A stretch of 64,000 nucleotides of DNA from Providencia rettgeri (GTDB lineage Bacteria > Pseudomonadota > Gammaproteobacteria > Enterobacterales > Enterobacteriaceae), in the NCBI GenBank assembly GCA_900455085.1, contig UGTZ01000001.1, forward strand, positions 1,208,501-1,272,500, given 5' to 3'. Both the position numbers and the translations under genes were made by a program. The notes under the pieces are model-generated. The model saw only the letters and a list, made by a program, of their open reading frames with translations, was not told where the DNA came from and did no database searches. Shown in pieces: positions 9,444 to 18,664 of this stretch; the first letter of the stretch is position 1; every line of letters starts with the position of its first letter.

Positions 9444-10042
9444 TGCAAACAAGTCCGCTTCTTGAATCGTTGATGGAAGCTCTGCGCTGTCTCCCAGGGG
9501 TTGGCCCCAAGTCAGCGCAGCGAATGGCTTTTCATCTTTTACAGCGTGACCGAAGTGGGGGAATGCGTTTAGCGCAATCGCTCACTCGAGCCATGTCTGA
9601 AATAGGTCATTGCCGTGATTGCAGAACATTTACCGAACAAGATATCTGTAATATTTGCGATAACCCACGTCGTCAACAAAATGGTTTGATTTGTATTGTT
9701 GAAAGTCCAGCAGATATCTATGCAATAGAACAAACCGGGCAATTTTCCGGGCGTTATTTTGTCCTTATGGGGCATTTGTCCCCACTTGATGGAATCGGCC
9801 CAATGGATATCGGCCTTGATAGGCTCGAAGAGCGTTTGGCGTCCGAGACTATCACTGAAGTGATTTTAGCAACCAACCCAACGGTTGAAGGAGAAGCGAC
9901 GGCAAACTATATTGGGCAAATGTGTGCTCAATATGGGGTGGCGGCGAGCCGAATTGCGCACGGTGTGCCAGTGGGTGGGGAGTTAGAGTTAGTCGATAGT
10001 ACGACGTTGTCTCATTCGCTCTCCGGCCGTTCTCGATTGTAA
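9443..10042 (+). CDS. recR: RecR recombination mediator protein
   Basis: RecFOR pathway protein that helps load RecA on gapped DNA. 199 residues (E. coli 201). Domains in order: helix-hairpin-helix near residues 10-30 with LPGVGPKSAQRMAFHLL, a four-Cys zinc finger around CRDCRTFTEQDICNIC, and a Toprim domain beginning CIVESPADIYAIE. It overlaps the ybaB stop by one base and ends the dnaX-ybaB-recR operon; an ERIC-like element follows at once. Confidence 0.96.
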   Translation: MQTSPLLESLMEALRCLPGVGPKSAQRMAFHLLQRDRSGGMRLAQSLTRAMSEIGHCRDCRTFTEQDICNICDNPRRQQNGLICIVESPADIYAIEQTGQFSGRYFVLMGHLSPLDGIGPMDIGLDRLEERLASETITEVILATNPTVEGEATANYIGQMCAQYGVAASRIAHGVPVGGELELVDSTTLSHSLSGRSRL

Positions 10043-10174
10043 TATCCTCGTCATACTTTGCACTGTAGCGTTGTTGTCTTCATGCGTTAACCCTAGTCAC
10101 ATACTGGTGTATGCTCCTAGGGATTAACGTATTTGACGCCTAGCTACAGCACAAATTATTTAGAGGATGATATT
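10041..10174. repeat. ERIC-like intergenic repeat
   Basis: An imperfect palindrome of about 130 bp right after recR. It matches the ERIC layout: left end CTCGTCATACTTTGCACTG, central GTCACATACTGGTGTATGC, and right end CTACAGCACAAATTATTTAG. The outer ends AATATCCTC and GAGGATGATATT are inverted. When transcribed with recR it would form a long hairpin. Confidence 0.82.
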
Positions 10175-10252
10175 GATTTCGTTTTTCTAAAATCCCCCTA
10201 CAGAATTCAGTTACTAATTTGAGCCGTAGGGGGCTGGGCTCGGTGACTTGGT

Positions 10253-10324
10253 TCTCATACTAGTATGCTCCTAGGAATTAACGCATTTGATGCCTAGCTA
10301 CAGCACAAATTATTTAGAGGACAT
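10253..10324. repeat. Truncated ERIC-like repeat (right half)
   Basis: The segment from CATACTAGTATGCTCCTAGG to ATTATTTAGAGGA is nearly identical to the right half of the element at 10041-10174; the left half is absent. The 80 bp between the two copies contain CCCCCTAC (10194-10201) and GTAGGGGG (10226-10233), which can pair. Confidence 0.72.
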
Positions 10325-10445
10325 GATTGGAGATGAGTAAAATTATTCCTTTCATTAACTACCTTTAAAATGATTGCGGTTGTTATTATTTTCTTTCTAA
10401 TCATTGGCTTTTGAGTTTGATCTGCTAAATTTTTTATCCCTTTCG

Positions 10446-10473
10446 CTTGAATTTCTGTTTTTCGCCCCCAACT
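10446..10473 (+). promoter_or_regulatory. Sigma-32 heat-shock promoter of htpG
   Basis: CTTGAA at 10446-10451 is preceded by CCCTTTCG, and CCCCAA follows at 10466-10471 after a 14-base spacer. This fits the sigma-32 pattern (CTTGAA, 13-15 bases, CCCCAT). It lies about 60 bp upstream of the htpG ATG, and htpG is a classic heat-shock gene. Confidence 0.72.
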
Positions 10474-10529
10474 AATCTGCATCGATAAGTCAAACCTATC
10501 CAATTAGATTGATGAAATAGAGGCGATTA

Positions 10530-12404
10530 ATGAGTATGAAAGGACAGGAAACGCGTGGTTTCCAATCAGAAGTTAAACAACTCCTCCAATTAATGATCCA
10601 CTCTCTTTATTCGAATAAAGAGATTTTCTTACGTGAATTGATCTCCAACGCATCAGATGCAGCAGATAAACTGCGTTTTCGAGCATTATCTAAACCAGAA
10701 TTGTATGAAAACGATGGTGAGCTGCGTGTGCGTATTAGTGCCGATAAAGATCAAGGTACATTGACCATCAGTGATAACGGTATCGGTATGAGCCGTGAAG
10801 AGGTGATTGAAAATCTTGGGACTATCGCTAAATCAGGGACAAAAGCATTCTTAGAGTCATTAGGTAGCGACCAAGTCAAAGACAGCCAAATGATTGGTCA
10901 ATTTGGTGTCGGCTTCTATTCCGCATTTATAGTGGCCGATAAAGTGACGGTACGTAGTCGTGCGGCGGGTGCTCCTGCCGATGAAGGTGTGTTCTGGGAA
11001 TCTGCTGGTGAAGGTGAATATACCATCGCTGATATTGAAAAAGCGGAGCGCGGCACTGAAATTACCTTGCATTTACGTGATGATGAAAAAGAATATCTCG
11101 ATAACTGGCGTCTACGCTCAGTGATTAGCAAATATTCTGATCATATTGCTTTACCCGTTGAAATCGAAGAAAAAAATGAAGAAGACGGTACGGTAACTTG
11201 GGAAAAAATAAACCAAGCGAAAGCATTATGGACTCGCAGTAAATCTGAAATTTCAGACGAAGAATATGCAGAATTCTATAAACATATCTCCCATGACTAT
11301 GCAGACCCGCTGACATGGACACATAACCGCGTAGAAGGTAAGCAAGAATATACTAGCTTGCTGTATGTGCCGTCTAAAGCCCCGTTTGATCTATGGAATC
11401 GTGACCAACAGCATGGTTTGAAACTCTATGTTCAACGCGTATTTATTATGGATGACGCGGAACAGTTCATGCCGAATTACCTGCGCTTTATTCGTGGGGT
11501 GCTGGATTCCAATGATTTACCGTTGAACGTTTCGCGGGAAATACTGCAAGATAGCGCATTAACTCGTAGTTTACGCAGCGCATTAACCAAACGTGTTCTG
11601 CAAATGTTGGAAAAACTGGCCAAGTCTGATGCAGAAAAATACCTAACTTTCTGGCAACAATTTGGTTTAGTGATGAAAGAAGGTCCTGCAGAGGATATGG
11701 CAAATAGCGAAACTATTGCTAAACTTCTGCGTTTTGCGACGACTCATACCGATAGCAGTGTACAGAACGTCTCTCTAGAAGAGTATGTTAGCCGCATGGT
11801 TGAAGGCCAAGATAAAATTTACTATATCACTGCAGACAGCTATGCAGCGGCAAAAGGTAGCCCACACCTTGAGTTATTCCGTAAAAAAGGTATTGAAGTC
11901 TTGCTGTTATCTGACCGTATTGACGAATGGATGATGAACTATCTGTCTGAATTCGACGGTAAACAGTTCCAATCCGTAAGTAAAGCAGACGAGTCATTAG
12001 ATAAGCTAGCGGATGAAAACAAAGCGGAACAAGAGGAAGCGGATAAGCAATTAGAGCCATTTGTTGAACGCGTTAAGTCATTCCTTGGTGAGCGCGTTAA
12101 AGACGTTAAACTCACGCATCGCTTAACGGATACGCCTGCCATTGTCACAACAGACGTGGATGAAATGAGTACACAAATGGCGAAACTGTTTGCAGCAGCC
12201 GGGCAAGCCGCACCAGAAGTAAAATATAACTTCGAATTGAACCCAACGCATCCATTGGTGAAAAAAGCTGCAGAAGTGTCAGATGAATCCGTGTTTGCTG
12301 ATTGGGTGGATGTCTTGTTGGATCAAGCATTGTTAGCCGAACGTGGCACATTGGAAGATCCAAACCTATTTATACGTAAAATCAATGAATTACTTTTAAA
12401 GTAA
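10530..12404 (+). CDS. htpG: HtpG, Hsp90-family chaperone
   Basis: Cytoplasmic ATP-dependent chaperone of 624 residues, the E. coli length. The N-terminal GHKL ATPase has LISNASDAADKLR, DNGIGM and GQFGVGFYSAFI; middle and C-terminal dimerisation domains follow. A GAGGCG ribosome site precedes the ATG, and a sigma-32 type promoter is visible upstream. A strong terminator follows, so it is monocistronic as in E. coli, between recR and adk. Confidence 0.97.
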   Translation: MSMKGQETRGFQSEVKQLLQLMIHSLYSNKEIFLRELISNASDAADKLRFRALSKPELYENDGELRVRISADKDQGTLTISDNGIGMSREEVIENLGTIAKSGTKAFLESLGSDQVKDSQMIGQFGVGFYSAFIVADKVTVRSRAAGAPADEGVFWESAGEGEYTIADIEKAERGTEITLHLRDDEKEYLDNWRLRSVISKYSDHIALPVEIEEKNEEDGTVTWEKINQAKALWTRSKSEISDEEYAEFYKHISHDYADPLTWTHNRVEGKQEYTSLLYVPSKAPFDLWNRDQQHGLKLYVQRVFIMDDAEQFMPNYLRFIRGVLDSNDLPLNVSREILQDSALTRSLRSALTKRVLQMLEKLAKSDAEKYLTFWQQFGLVMKEGPAEDMANSETIAKLLRFATTHTDSSVQNVSLEEYVSRMVEGQDKIYYITADSYAAAKGSPHLELFRKKGIEVLLLSDRIDEWMMNYLSEFDGKQFQSVSKADESLDKLADENKAEQEEADKQLEPFVERVKSFLGERVKDVKLTHRLTDTPAIVTTDVDEMSTQMAKLFAAAGQAAPEVKYNFELNPTHPLVKKAAEVSDESVFADWVDVLLDQALLAERGTLEDPNLFIRKINELLLK

Positions 12405-12433
12405 TTTAATTTGATATTTTCGATATTGAGCAT

Positions 12434-12471
12434 AAACCACGCTTTTGCTTGTGCTTTAGCGTGGTTTTTTT
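12434..12471 (+). terminator. Rho-independent terminator of htpG
   Basis: AACCACGC at 12435-12442 pairs with GCGTGGTT at 12459-12466 and runs straight into a T tract. Confidence 0.88.
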
Positions 12472-12596
12472 CTTTTGCGAAAAAAGATAAATGCGAAATC
12501 GTTTACGTGTGTTCTTGAGTAAAGCAGCATGCTAATGGTATGGTAGCTTGTTTTCTTTTCAAATTATAAAAATCTAAATAGCAAGGGGTTTACGCA

Positions 12597-13241
12597 ATGC
12601 GTATCATTCTGCTTGGCGCTCCAGGCGCTGGTAAGGGCACTCAAGCTCAATTTATTATGGAAAAGTTTGGGATCCCTCAAATTTCAACAGGTGACATGTT
12701 ACGTGCCGCTGTTAAATCAGGGAGCGAACTCGGCTTACAAGCTAAAGAGCTGATGGATAACGGTAAATTAGTTACTGATGAATTAGTTATCGCATTAGTT
12801 AAAGAGCGTATCAAACAAGATGACTGCCGCAATGGCTTCTTGTTGGATGGGTTCCCTCGTACAATCCCACAAGCGGATGCGATGAAAGAAGCGGGCATCA
12901 CTGTTGATAACGTACTGGAGTTTGATGTACCAGACGAAATCATTGTTGAGCGTATTATTGGCCGTCGTGTACATGCACCATCAGGCCGTGTTTATCACAT
13001 CAACTTTAACCCACCAAAGGTTGAAGGCAAAGACGATGTAACAGGTGAAGAACTAACCATCCGTAAAGATGACCAAGAAGACACCGTACGTAAGCGTCTG
13101 GTTGAATATCATGCATTAACTGCACCTTTAATTGCGTATTACCAAAATGAAGCTAAACAAGGGAACACCAAGTACTTCAAATTAGATGGTACACGTAAAG
13201 TGTCTGAAGTTAGTGAAGAACTGGCGAAAATTTTAGGTTAA
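12597..13241 (+). CDS. adk: Adenylate kinase
   Basis: Converts ATP and AMP to two ADP. 214 residues, same as E. coli. P-loop GAPGAGKGT at residues 7-15, the NMP-binding region QISTGDMLRA, FLLDGFPRT, and a LID domain GRRVHAPSGRVYH that lacks the four zinc Cys, as in other enterobacteria. An AAGGGG ribosome site lies upstream. Terminators on both sides make it a single-gene unit. Confidence 0.97.
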   Translation: MRIILLGAPGAGKGTQAQFIMEKFGIPQISTGDMLRAAVKSGSELGLQAKELMDNGKLVTDELVIALVKERIKQDDCRNGFLLDGFPRTIPQADAMKEAGITVDNVLEFDVPDEIIVERIIGRRVHAPSGRVYHINFNPPKVEGKDDVTGEELTIRKDDQEDTVRKRLVEYHALTAPLIAYYQNEAKQGNTKYFKLDGTRKVSEVSEELAKILG

Positions 13242-13280
13242 TATTTGTACTAACTATGCTTTGTGTTGCAGTAATTGTAA

Positions 13281-13307
13281 CTGCAATTCGAATTATTTTA
13301 AGTATAA
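13281..13307. repeat. Possible ERIC end remnant
   Basis: CTGCAATTCGAATTATTTTA closely resembles the right end of ERIC elements (compare CTGCAACTCGAATTATTTAG at 42652-42671). No other part of an ERIC is recognisable, so this may be a relic or chance. Confidence 0.4.
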
Positions 13308-13318
13308 GGTATTATATG

Positions 13319-13350
13319 GAGGCAGCGATGATCGCTGCCTTTCTTTTTTA
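13319..13350 (+). terminator. Rho-independent terminator of adk
   Basis: AGGCAGCGAT at 13320-13329 pairs with ATCGCTGCCT at 13331-13340, followed by TTCTTTTTT. Confidence 0.88.
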
Positions 13351-13422
13351 TACCACTTGGTGACAAAAATCGTTAATTAACTGTGCTAAAGTTGGGAATA
13401 ATTATCAATTAGGAGTTGTTTC

Positions 13423-14388
13423 ATGTCAGAAAAAAAATACGGCATTTTGTTAGCAAACTTAGGAACCCCTGATGCCCCAACAACCTCAGCAGTGAAACGC
13501 TATTTGGCCGAATTTCTTAGTGATAAACGCGTTATTGATGTACCGCGCTTGATTTGGAAGCCGATTTTACATGGGGCGATTTTGCCTCTTCGCTCTTCTA
13601 AAGTGGCGAAGTTATATAAGTCTATTTGGTTAGAAGGTGGCTCACCATTACTGGTTTATTCTTTGCGTCAAAAACAAAAGTTAGCAGAGTTATTGCCTAA
13701 TATTGCTGTAGAGATAGGCATGAGCTATGGTTCGCCTTCAATTAAAAGTGCGGTAGATAGTTTGCTAGACCAAGGTGTTACCGACTTAGTGGTTCTTCCA
13801 CTGTATCCACAGTATTCCTGCACGACAACCGCAGCGGTTTATGATGCATTAACCCGAGCATTTGAAAGTAGACGTACCATCCCAAGCGTGCAATTCATTC
13901 GTAGCTATGCGACACATCCTGCTTATATTCAAGCTTTAGTGGCCTCGATAGAAGCAAGCTTTGCCCTGCATGGTGAACCCGATAGGCTAATATTGTCGTT
14001 CCATGGCATTCCACAGCGTTATTGCGATACAGGTGATATTTACCAGCAAGAGTGCGAAAAAACGGCAGAGGCACTCCGTGAGGCGTTGAATTACCCAAGC
14101 GATAAAGTCATGCTCACCTATCAGTCACGTTTTGGACGTGAGCCTTGGTTGATGCCTTACATGGATAAAACTATGCATGAATTACCCTCCCAAGGCGTAA
14201 AATCCGTTCAGGTCATTTGTCCAGGGTTTTCAGTTGATTGCCTAGAAACATTAGAAGAAATTAGCGAACAAAATAAAGAATTTTTTATGAGTAGTGGCGG
14301 TAATAAATATAATTACATACCGGCTTTAAATGATAATCCAAATAGCATTCATATGATTAATTCAATAATTCAAGATGTACTAAAATAA
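13423..14388 (+). CDS. hemH: Ferrochelatase
   Basis: Inserts ferrous iron into protoporphyrin IX in the last step of haem synthesis. 321 residues (E. coli 320). ILLANLGTPDAP at the N terminus, the active-site His in LILSFHGIPQRY, and the C-terminal CPGFSVDCLETLEEI are all present. TAGGAG is a good ribosome site. It follows adk as in E. coli, but the next gene is a wzz homologue rather than aes. Confidence 0.97.
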   Translation: MSEKKYGILLANLGTPDAPTTSAVKRYLAEFLSDKRVIDVPRLIWKPILHGAILPLRSSKVAKLYKSIWLEGGSPLLVYSLRQKQKLAELLPNIAVEIGMSYGSPSIKSAVDSLLDQGVTDLVVLPLYPQYSCTTTAAVYDALTRAFESRRTIPSVQFIRSYATHPAYIQALVASIEASFALHGEPDRLILSFHGIPQRYCDTGDIYQQECEKTAEALREALNYPSDKVMLTYQSRFGREPWLMPYMDKTMHELPSQGVKSVQVICPGFSVDCLETLEEISEQNKEFFMSSGGNKYNYIPALNDNPNSIHMINSIIQDVLK

Positions 14389-14511
14389 CTAATTCAGCAA
14401 ATTAATGAAGAAAAGTTTGCTTATCGATATATCAATAGGCTCATTATGGACTATAATCACTTATCTGAAATTATAAATGATTGAATAAATGTTATGTCTT
14501 TTGGAATTAAT

Positions 14512-15630
14512 ATGAGCAATAAGCAGCCCCCACAAGGTAATATAGAGCAGAAGCCGTCTTCTGCTCATCAATTTCATATACAACAAAACGATGAGATTGA
14601 TTTAATGGCCTTGTTTTCCATTTTGTTAAAACATAAATTTTTGATTCTTATATTTACGATTGTTTGTATTGCGGTGAGTGTTGGTGTTGTTAAACTATTA
14701 CCTCAAAAATGGAGCAGTACTGCTATTGTTATTCCCCCCGCATCTGAAGAGCTCAAAGAAGTTAATGCATTTAAAGCGCAATTGGATGTATTAGATGTTC
14801 CTGTTGATCTAAGTGCTCAACGTGTTTTTACTGCGTTTATTGACCAATATCGTTCGAAAGTTAATCAAGAAAGTTATGTGAGAAGTACTGAGTATTATCA
14901 TAACCTTGCAGAGAAAATTGACCCAAAAGATGATGTTATCGCTCAGCAAAGGCTAGTGAATTCAATCATTTCAAATGATATTAAAATTCAAGATCTGTCA
15001 AAAGAAAAAAACAGTACTTCAAATGATATTGTTTTAAGCTTCACTGCTCCGTTGCCAACTGAAGCCCAAGATTTACTTGAAGGCTATATTCGTTATAGTG
15101 CATCGAAAGTAAGGCAACAGCTAAAAGTTGAAATCGATAATATGATTTCAGAGAAACTTATTTATGCCAGTGAGTCACTAAAACGCGAAGTCAGCAAAAT
15201 TCAAACTGAATACGATGTTAAGGTTGAAAGACTTAAACGAGCTGTTGATATTGCAAAAGCCGCTGGAATTGAAAAACCGATCGCCAGCGAATCTGTTGCT
15301 ATCAATGATGACCCTGATTACCCTATTGCGTTAGGGACTGAAGCTTTAGAGAAAAAATTACTGATTGAAACTCAAAATCGTGATTTAGCATTGATGAGCG
15401 AAAACCTACAAAACCGTAAGATTTATATTGATGATTTACAAGAGTTAACCAGTAAAGAGTTAGATTTTACGCCAGTTAAATTTATTTTAACGCCAGACTT
15501 ACCATTGCATAAAGATTCGCCTAAATCAGCGTTAATTGTTGCGTTGAGCGCCATATTAGGTTTAATTTTGAGCTGTGCATTTGTGTTAAGTCGGGAGCTT
15601 TATCGCGATTATAAATATCAAAATCAGTAA
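14512..15630 (+). CDS. Wzz-family polysaccharide chain-length determinant
   Basis: Inner-membrane co-polymerase of 372 residues that sets O-antigen or related polysaccharide length. Architecture: short cytoplasmic N terminus, membrane segment at about residues 39-61, a periplasmic domain with coiled-coil helices, and a second membrane segment near residues 340-360. The PQKWSSTAIVIPP motif after the first helix is typical of WzzB and FepE. Start chosen at 14512 because a GGAA ribosome site precedes it; an upstream ATG at 14494 has none. No other O-antigen genes are nearby, yet Yersinia keeps its O-antigen cluster between these two neighbours, with wzz next to gsk. Confidence 0.88.
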   Translation: MSNKQPPQGNIEQKPSSAHQFHIQQNDEIDLMALFSILLKHKFLILIFTIVCIAVSVGVVKLLPQKWSSTAIVIPPASEELKEVNAFKAQLDVLDVPVDLSAQRVFTAFIDQYRSKVNQESYVRSTEYYHNLAEKIDPKDDVIAQQRLVNSIISNDIKIQDLSKEKNSTSNDIVLSFTAPLPTEAQDLLEGYIRYSASKVRQQLKVEIDNMISEKLIYASESLKREVSKIQTEYDVKVERLKRAVDIAKAAGIEKPIASESVAINDDPDYPIALGTEALEKKLLIETQNRDLALMSENLQNRKIYIDDLQELTSKELDFTPVKFILTPDLPLHKDSPKSALIVALSAILGLILSCAFVLSRELYRDYKYQNQ

Positions 15631-15655
15631 AATTACCGCCAAATGACAAACAATG

Positions 15656-15694
15656 AAGCCAGTGCCTTCTTTGCAGGTGCTGGCTTTATTTTAT
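15656..15694 (+). terminator. Terminator after wzz
   Basis: AAGCCAGTGCC at 15656-15666 pairs (two G-T wobbles) with GGTGCTGGCTT at 15676-15686, followed by TATTTTAT. It separates wzz from gsk. Confidence 0.75.
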
Positions 15695-15736
15695 CGTGTT
15701 AGAATAGGGCGATGTTCCATTGTTAATCTTCTAATT

Positions 15737-17052
15737 ATGAAATTCCCCGGTCAGCGCAAATCAAAACACTATTTTCCTGTTAGTCTCAGAGATCCTTTAT
15801 TACAGCCTTTAAAAGAAACCTTGGCAGATGATGAGAATTGTAAGTCCTATATCGTTGGTATCGACCAAACATTAGTCGATATTGAAGCGAAAGTGGATGA
15901 CGATTTTATTCAGCGCTACCAGTTGAGTAAGGGGGCATTCACTGGTTATTGAAGATGATGCCGCCGAAGCTTTGTATAAAGAGCTCACAGATAATGCATT
16001 GATTACTCATGAATTTGCAGGTGGAACGATTGGCAATACCTTGCACAATTATTCGGTATTAGCGGATGACAGGTCTGTTTTATTGGGCACAATGTGTAAT
16101 AACATCCAAATTGGTAGCTATGCATATCGCTACCTGTGCCATACCTCAAGCCGCATGGATTTAAATTTTCTACAAGGTGTGGATGGGCCTATTGGGCGCT
16201 GTTTTACCTTGATCACTGAAAATGGCGAGCGAACTTTTGCTATCAGCCCTGGCCATATGAATCGCTTGCACCCAAATAGTATTCCAGAGGATATCATTGC
16301 GGGGGCTTCTGCGTTGGTTTTAACGGCTTATTTAGTCCGTTGTAAACCCGGAGAAACCATGCCTGATGCGACTATGCAGGCTATTGCGTATGCGAAAAAG
16401 CACAATGTTCCCGTTGTGTTGACGCTTGGAACAAAATTTGTCATCGCTCAAGACCCTCAATTCTGGCGTGATTTCTTAGCGGAACATATTTCAGTCGTTG
16501 CAATGAATGAGGACGAAGCGCAGGAACTGACAGGGCTGAGTGACCCATTACTCGCCTCTAATATGGCATTAGACTGGGTCGATTTAGTTTTATGTACAGC
16601 GGGCCCATCAGGCCTATATATGGCCGGCTACACCGAAGACGCTTATAAACGTACGACGCAGCACCCACTATTACCGGGTGCGATTGCAGAATTTAACTTA
16701 TATGAATTTAGCCGAGCAATGCGCCAACAAGATTGCCAAGTTCCATTACGTATTTTCTCTCATATTGAGCCTTATATGGGCGGGCCTGAAAAAAATTATG
16801 AACACGAATGGGGCGGGAGATGGGGCGTTATCGGCATTACTTCACGATATTACTGCCAATTCTTACCATCGTTCAAATGTACCGAATTCCAGTAAACATG
16901 AACGCCAATACTTAACATATTCCTCTTTAGCTCAAGTATGCAAATATGCTAACCGTGTGAGTTATCAAGTATTAACTCAGCATTCACCTCGTTTGAGTCG
17001 TGGCTTACCTGAAAAAGAAGATAGTTTAGAAGAGTCTTATTGGGAACGTTAA
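15737..17052 (+). pseudogene. gsk: Inosine-guanosine kinase, two frameshifts as read
   Basis: PfkB/ribokinase-family enzyme that phosphorylates inosine and guanosine for salvage. The whole length aligns with E. coli Gsk (434 residues), but in three reading frames. The first frame runs from the ATG at 15737 (MKFPGQRKSKHYFPV) until an extra G in the G run at 15931-15935. The second continues until an extra A in the A run at 16789-16795. The third finishes with the NGAGDGALSALLHD active-site block and the DSLEESYWER C terminus. Removing one base at each place restores a complete protein. Both sites are homopolymers, so sequencing error is likely; genuine loss is possible because Gsk is dispensable. 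Confidence 0.9.
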
Positions 17053-17092
17053 AGCGAAATAATTCTCATTTGAATTAATGATGTCAATTTTA

Positions 17093-17130
17093 AGGCACTT
17101 CAATATAATTGTTATTGAGGTGCTTTTTTT
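17093..17130 (+). terminator. Terminator of gsk
   Basis: GCACTTCAATA at 17095-17105 pairs with TATTGAGGTGC at 17113-17123, followed by seven T. Confidence 0.85.
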
Positions 17131-17312
17131 CGAACAATTATTCTGATGAATTGTTGTCACTAAATTTTATTAATTGAGGTGATTTTTTTACCTTCAAATT
17201 ATATATCTATAAATAATGTAATGCTTAATGATGACTAATATAGATATTCATATGGTGAGTGTAATATTAATAATGGATGAGAGTTTGAGTTAATTTCAGA
17301 CTAATAAATAAA
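17131..17312. other. AT-rich spacer between gsk and the EutH-like gene
   Basis: About 180 bp, very AT-rich, with no open frame, repeat or recognisable site that I can support. Together with the flanking terminators it forms the boundary between the conserved gsk backbone and the accessory cluster. Confidence 0.5.
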
Positions 17313-17355
17313 AGCTGTATGCTACTTTAGGAGTATTCATATTTGGCATACAGCT
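17303..17355 (-). terminator. Terminator of the EutH-like/FGGY kinase operon
   Basis: On the minus strand AGCTGTATGC (17346-17355 as complement) pairs with GCATACAGCT (17313-17322), a perfect 10-bp stem with a 23-base loop, followed by TTTTATTTATT. Confidence 0.68.
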
Positions 17356-17391
17356 AATTATTTTTAAATATATAAGTATGGTTAATGCTAA

Positions 17392-18642
17392 TTAATGTTG
17401 TTTAGCAACAGTGAGCTCACTTTCTTCTTTAACTATTTCAGCTGCTTTTGCATCTTCAGCTTCATAACGCATCGCCTGTGGTACTGAGATTTTAATCGCA
17501 ATAAATACCGCTAAGAAGCCGCCTACTAGTTTGCCCAGTAAAATAGGTAAAACGAGAGTAGGTTGGAAGTTGGCCGTGAAGGCAAGATGATCACCGATGG
17601 TCGCTTGTGCGCAAACACCAAATGCCACACATAATACCTTATCCCTCGCTCGCATTTCTTTGAATAAGTGATAAGTAGCGATAATGTTTGCCATAACCAT
17701 AATAAAACCTAAAGAACCTGTATCACTCAGTTTTAAACGGTTACTTAATGCACGGACTAAAGGCTTGCAGTAGCGTTGGAACAGATAACAAATGGGGAAT
17801 GTGCCCGCTAACATGATACCGATATAACCCGCAATTTCGATGGCACGGAATAGTTCATTTTGGTCAGCAAACAGTGGGTCAAAGCCCCATGCGCCGAAAA
17901 CTTTGGTGAATACACCAGTAAAGTGTTCAACAATGGAAAATGCTAAGACTAATTTGACGAATGCATCCATAATTTTACCAAAAATCAGGAAGCCCGTTAC
18001 CATTAACATCGGGCGATATTTTAGCCCTGCGGCTAATAAAAAACAGAATACAAACAACGGCATCAGGTATTGCAACATGGTAAAGAAATCTAAGGTTAAT
18101 TGATGTGCCGCTGGTGAGTTCGTAGAAATAATGTCCCTTACAGGAATATTATTGAAGGTAATTAATAGCAGCGAAGCCAATACACCAAATGGTATGGAGA
18201 TCAACCCTGCCATCGCACCAAGTGCAAGGTATTTATGATCTTTACGATTTAACATTGTTAACCCTACAGGGATCAGGTAAACAATAGTGGCTCCAGAGGT
18301 ATAACCGATCAACATTGCGGTGATCCACATATCTCGATTAGTCGTTAGTGCATCGGCAAGTTGGTAGCCGCCCATATCAACGGCAATAATCGATAAGGCT
18401 GCAATAGAAACGTCTGAGCCAACAGAGGAAAAGACGGGTCCAAGAATGTAAGAGATTAATTGCGAGAGTAGCGGAACAGCAGCCATGATCCCGGCTTGAG
18501 CGAGAAATACGGGACCAATAGAAAAGATCCCATTAACAAACTCTTTTCCAAGCTCGCTGGCGGGTCTAACAATGGATGCGACAGCACCAATAATGGCGCC
18601 ACACATAATTAAATAAATAATGTAATTTCCGAATTCAGCCAT
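17392..18642 (-). CDS. EutH-family transporter
   Basis: A 416-residue membrane protein with about ten to eleven hydrophobic segments. The ALSIIAVDMGGYQLA segment near residue 87, the SGATIVYLIPVGL segment and the C-terminal IGDHLAFTANFQP...LGKLVGGF block match EutH, which facilitates ethanolamine entry. No eut microcompartment or ammonia-lyase genes are present; instead it shares an operon with an FGGY kinase 22 bp upstream. I infer uptake of a small alcohol or amino alcohol that is then phosphorylated, but the substrate is not determined. Confidence 0.82.
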   Translation of the reverse strand: MAEFGNYIIYLIMCGAIIGAVASIVRPASELGKEFVNGIFSIGPVFLAQAGIMAAVPLLSQLISYILGPVFSSVGSDVSIAALSIIAVDMGGYQLADALTTNRDMWITAMLIGYTSGATIVYLIPVGLTMLNRKDHKYLALGAMAGLISIPFGVLASLLLITFNNIPVRDIISTNSPAAHQLTLDFFTMLQYLMPLFVFCFLLAAGLKYRPMLMVTGFLIFGKIMDAFVKLVLAFSIVEHFTGVFTKVFGAWGFDPLFADQNELFRAIEIAGYIGIMLAGTFPICYLFQRYCKPLVRALSNRLKLSDTGSLGFIMVMANIIATYHLFKEMRARDKVLCVAFGVCAQATIGDHLAFTANFQPTLVLPILLGKLVGGFLAVFIAIKISVPQAMRYEAEDAKAAEIVKEESELTVAKQH

Positions 18643-18664
18643 GGTAGGGTTTCCTTTTATTATT

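Noticed and set aside
10294..10503. Minus-strand frame of 69 codons upstream of htpG
   Set aside because: It overlaps the truncated ERIC and the heat-shock promoter, has no ribosome site and no recognisable domain.
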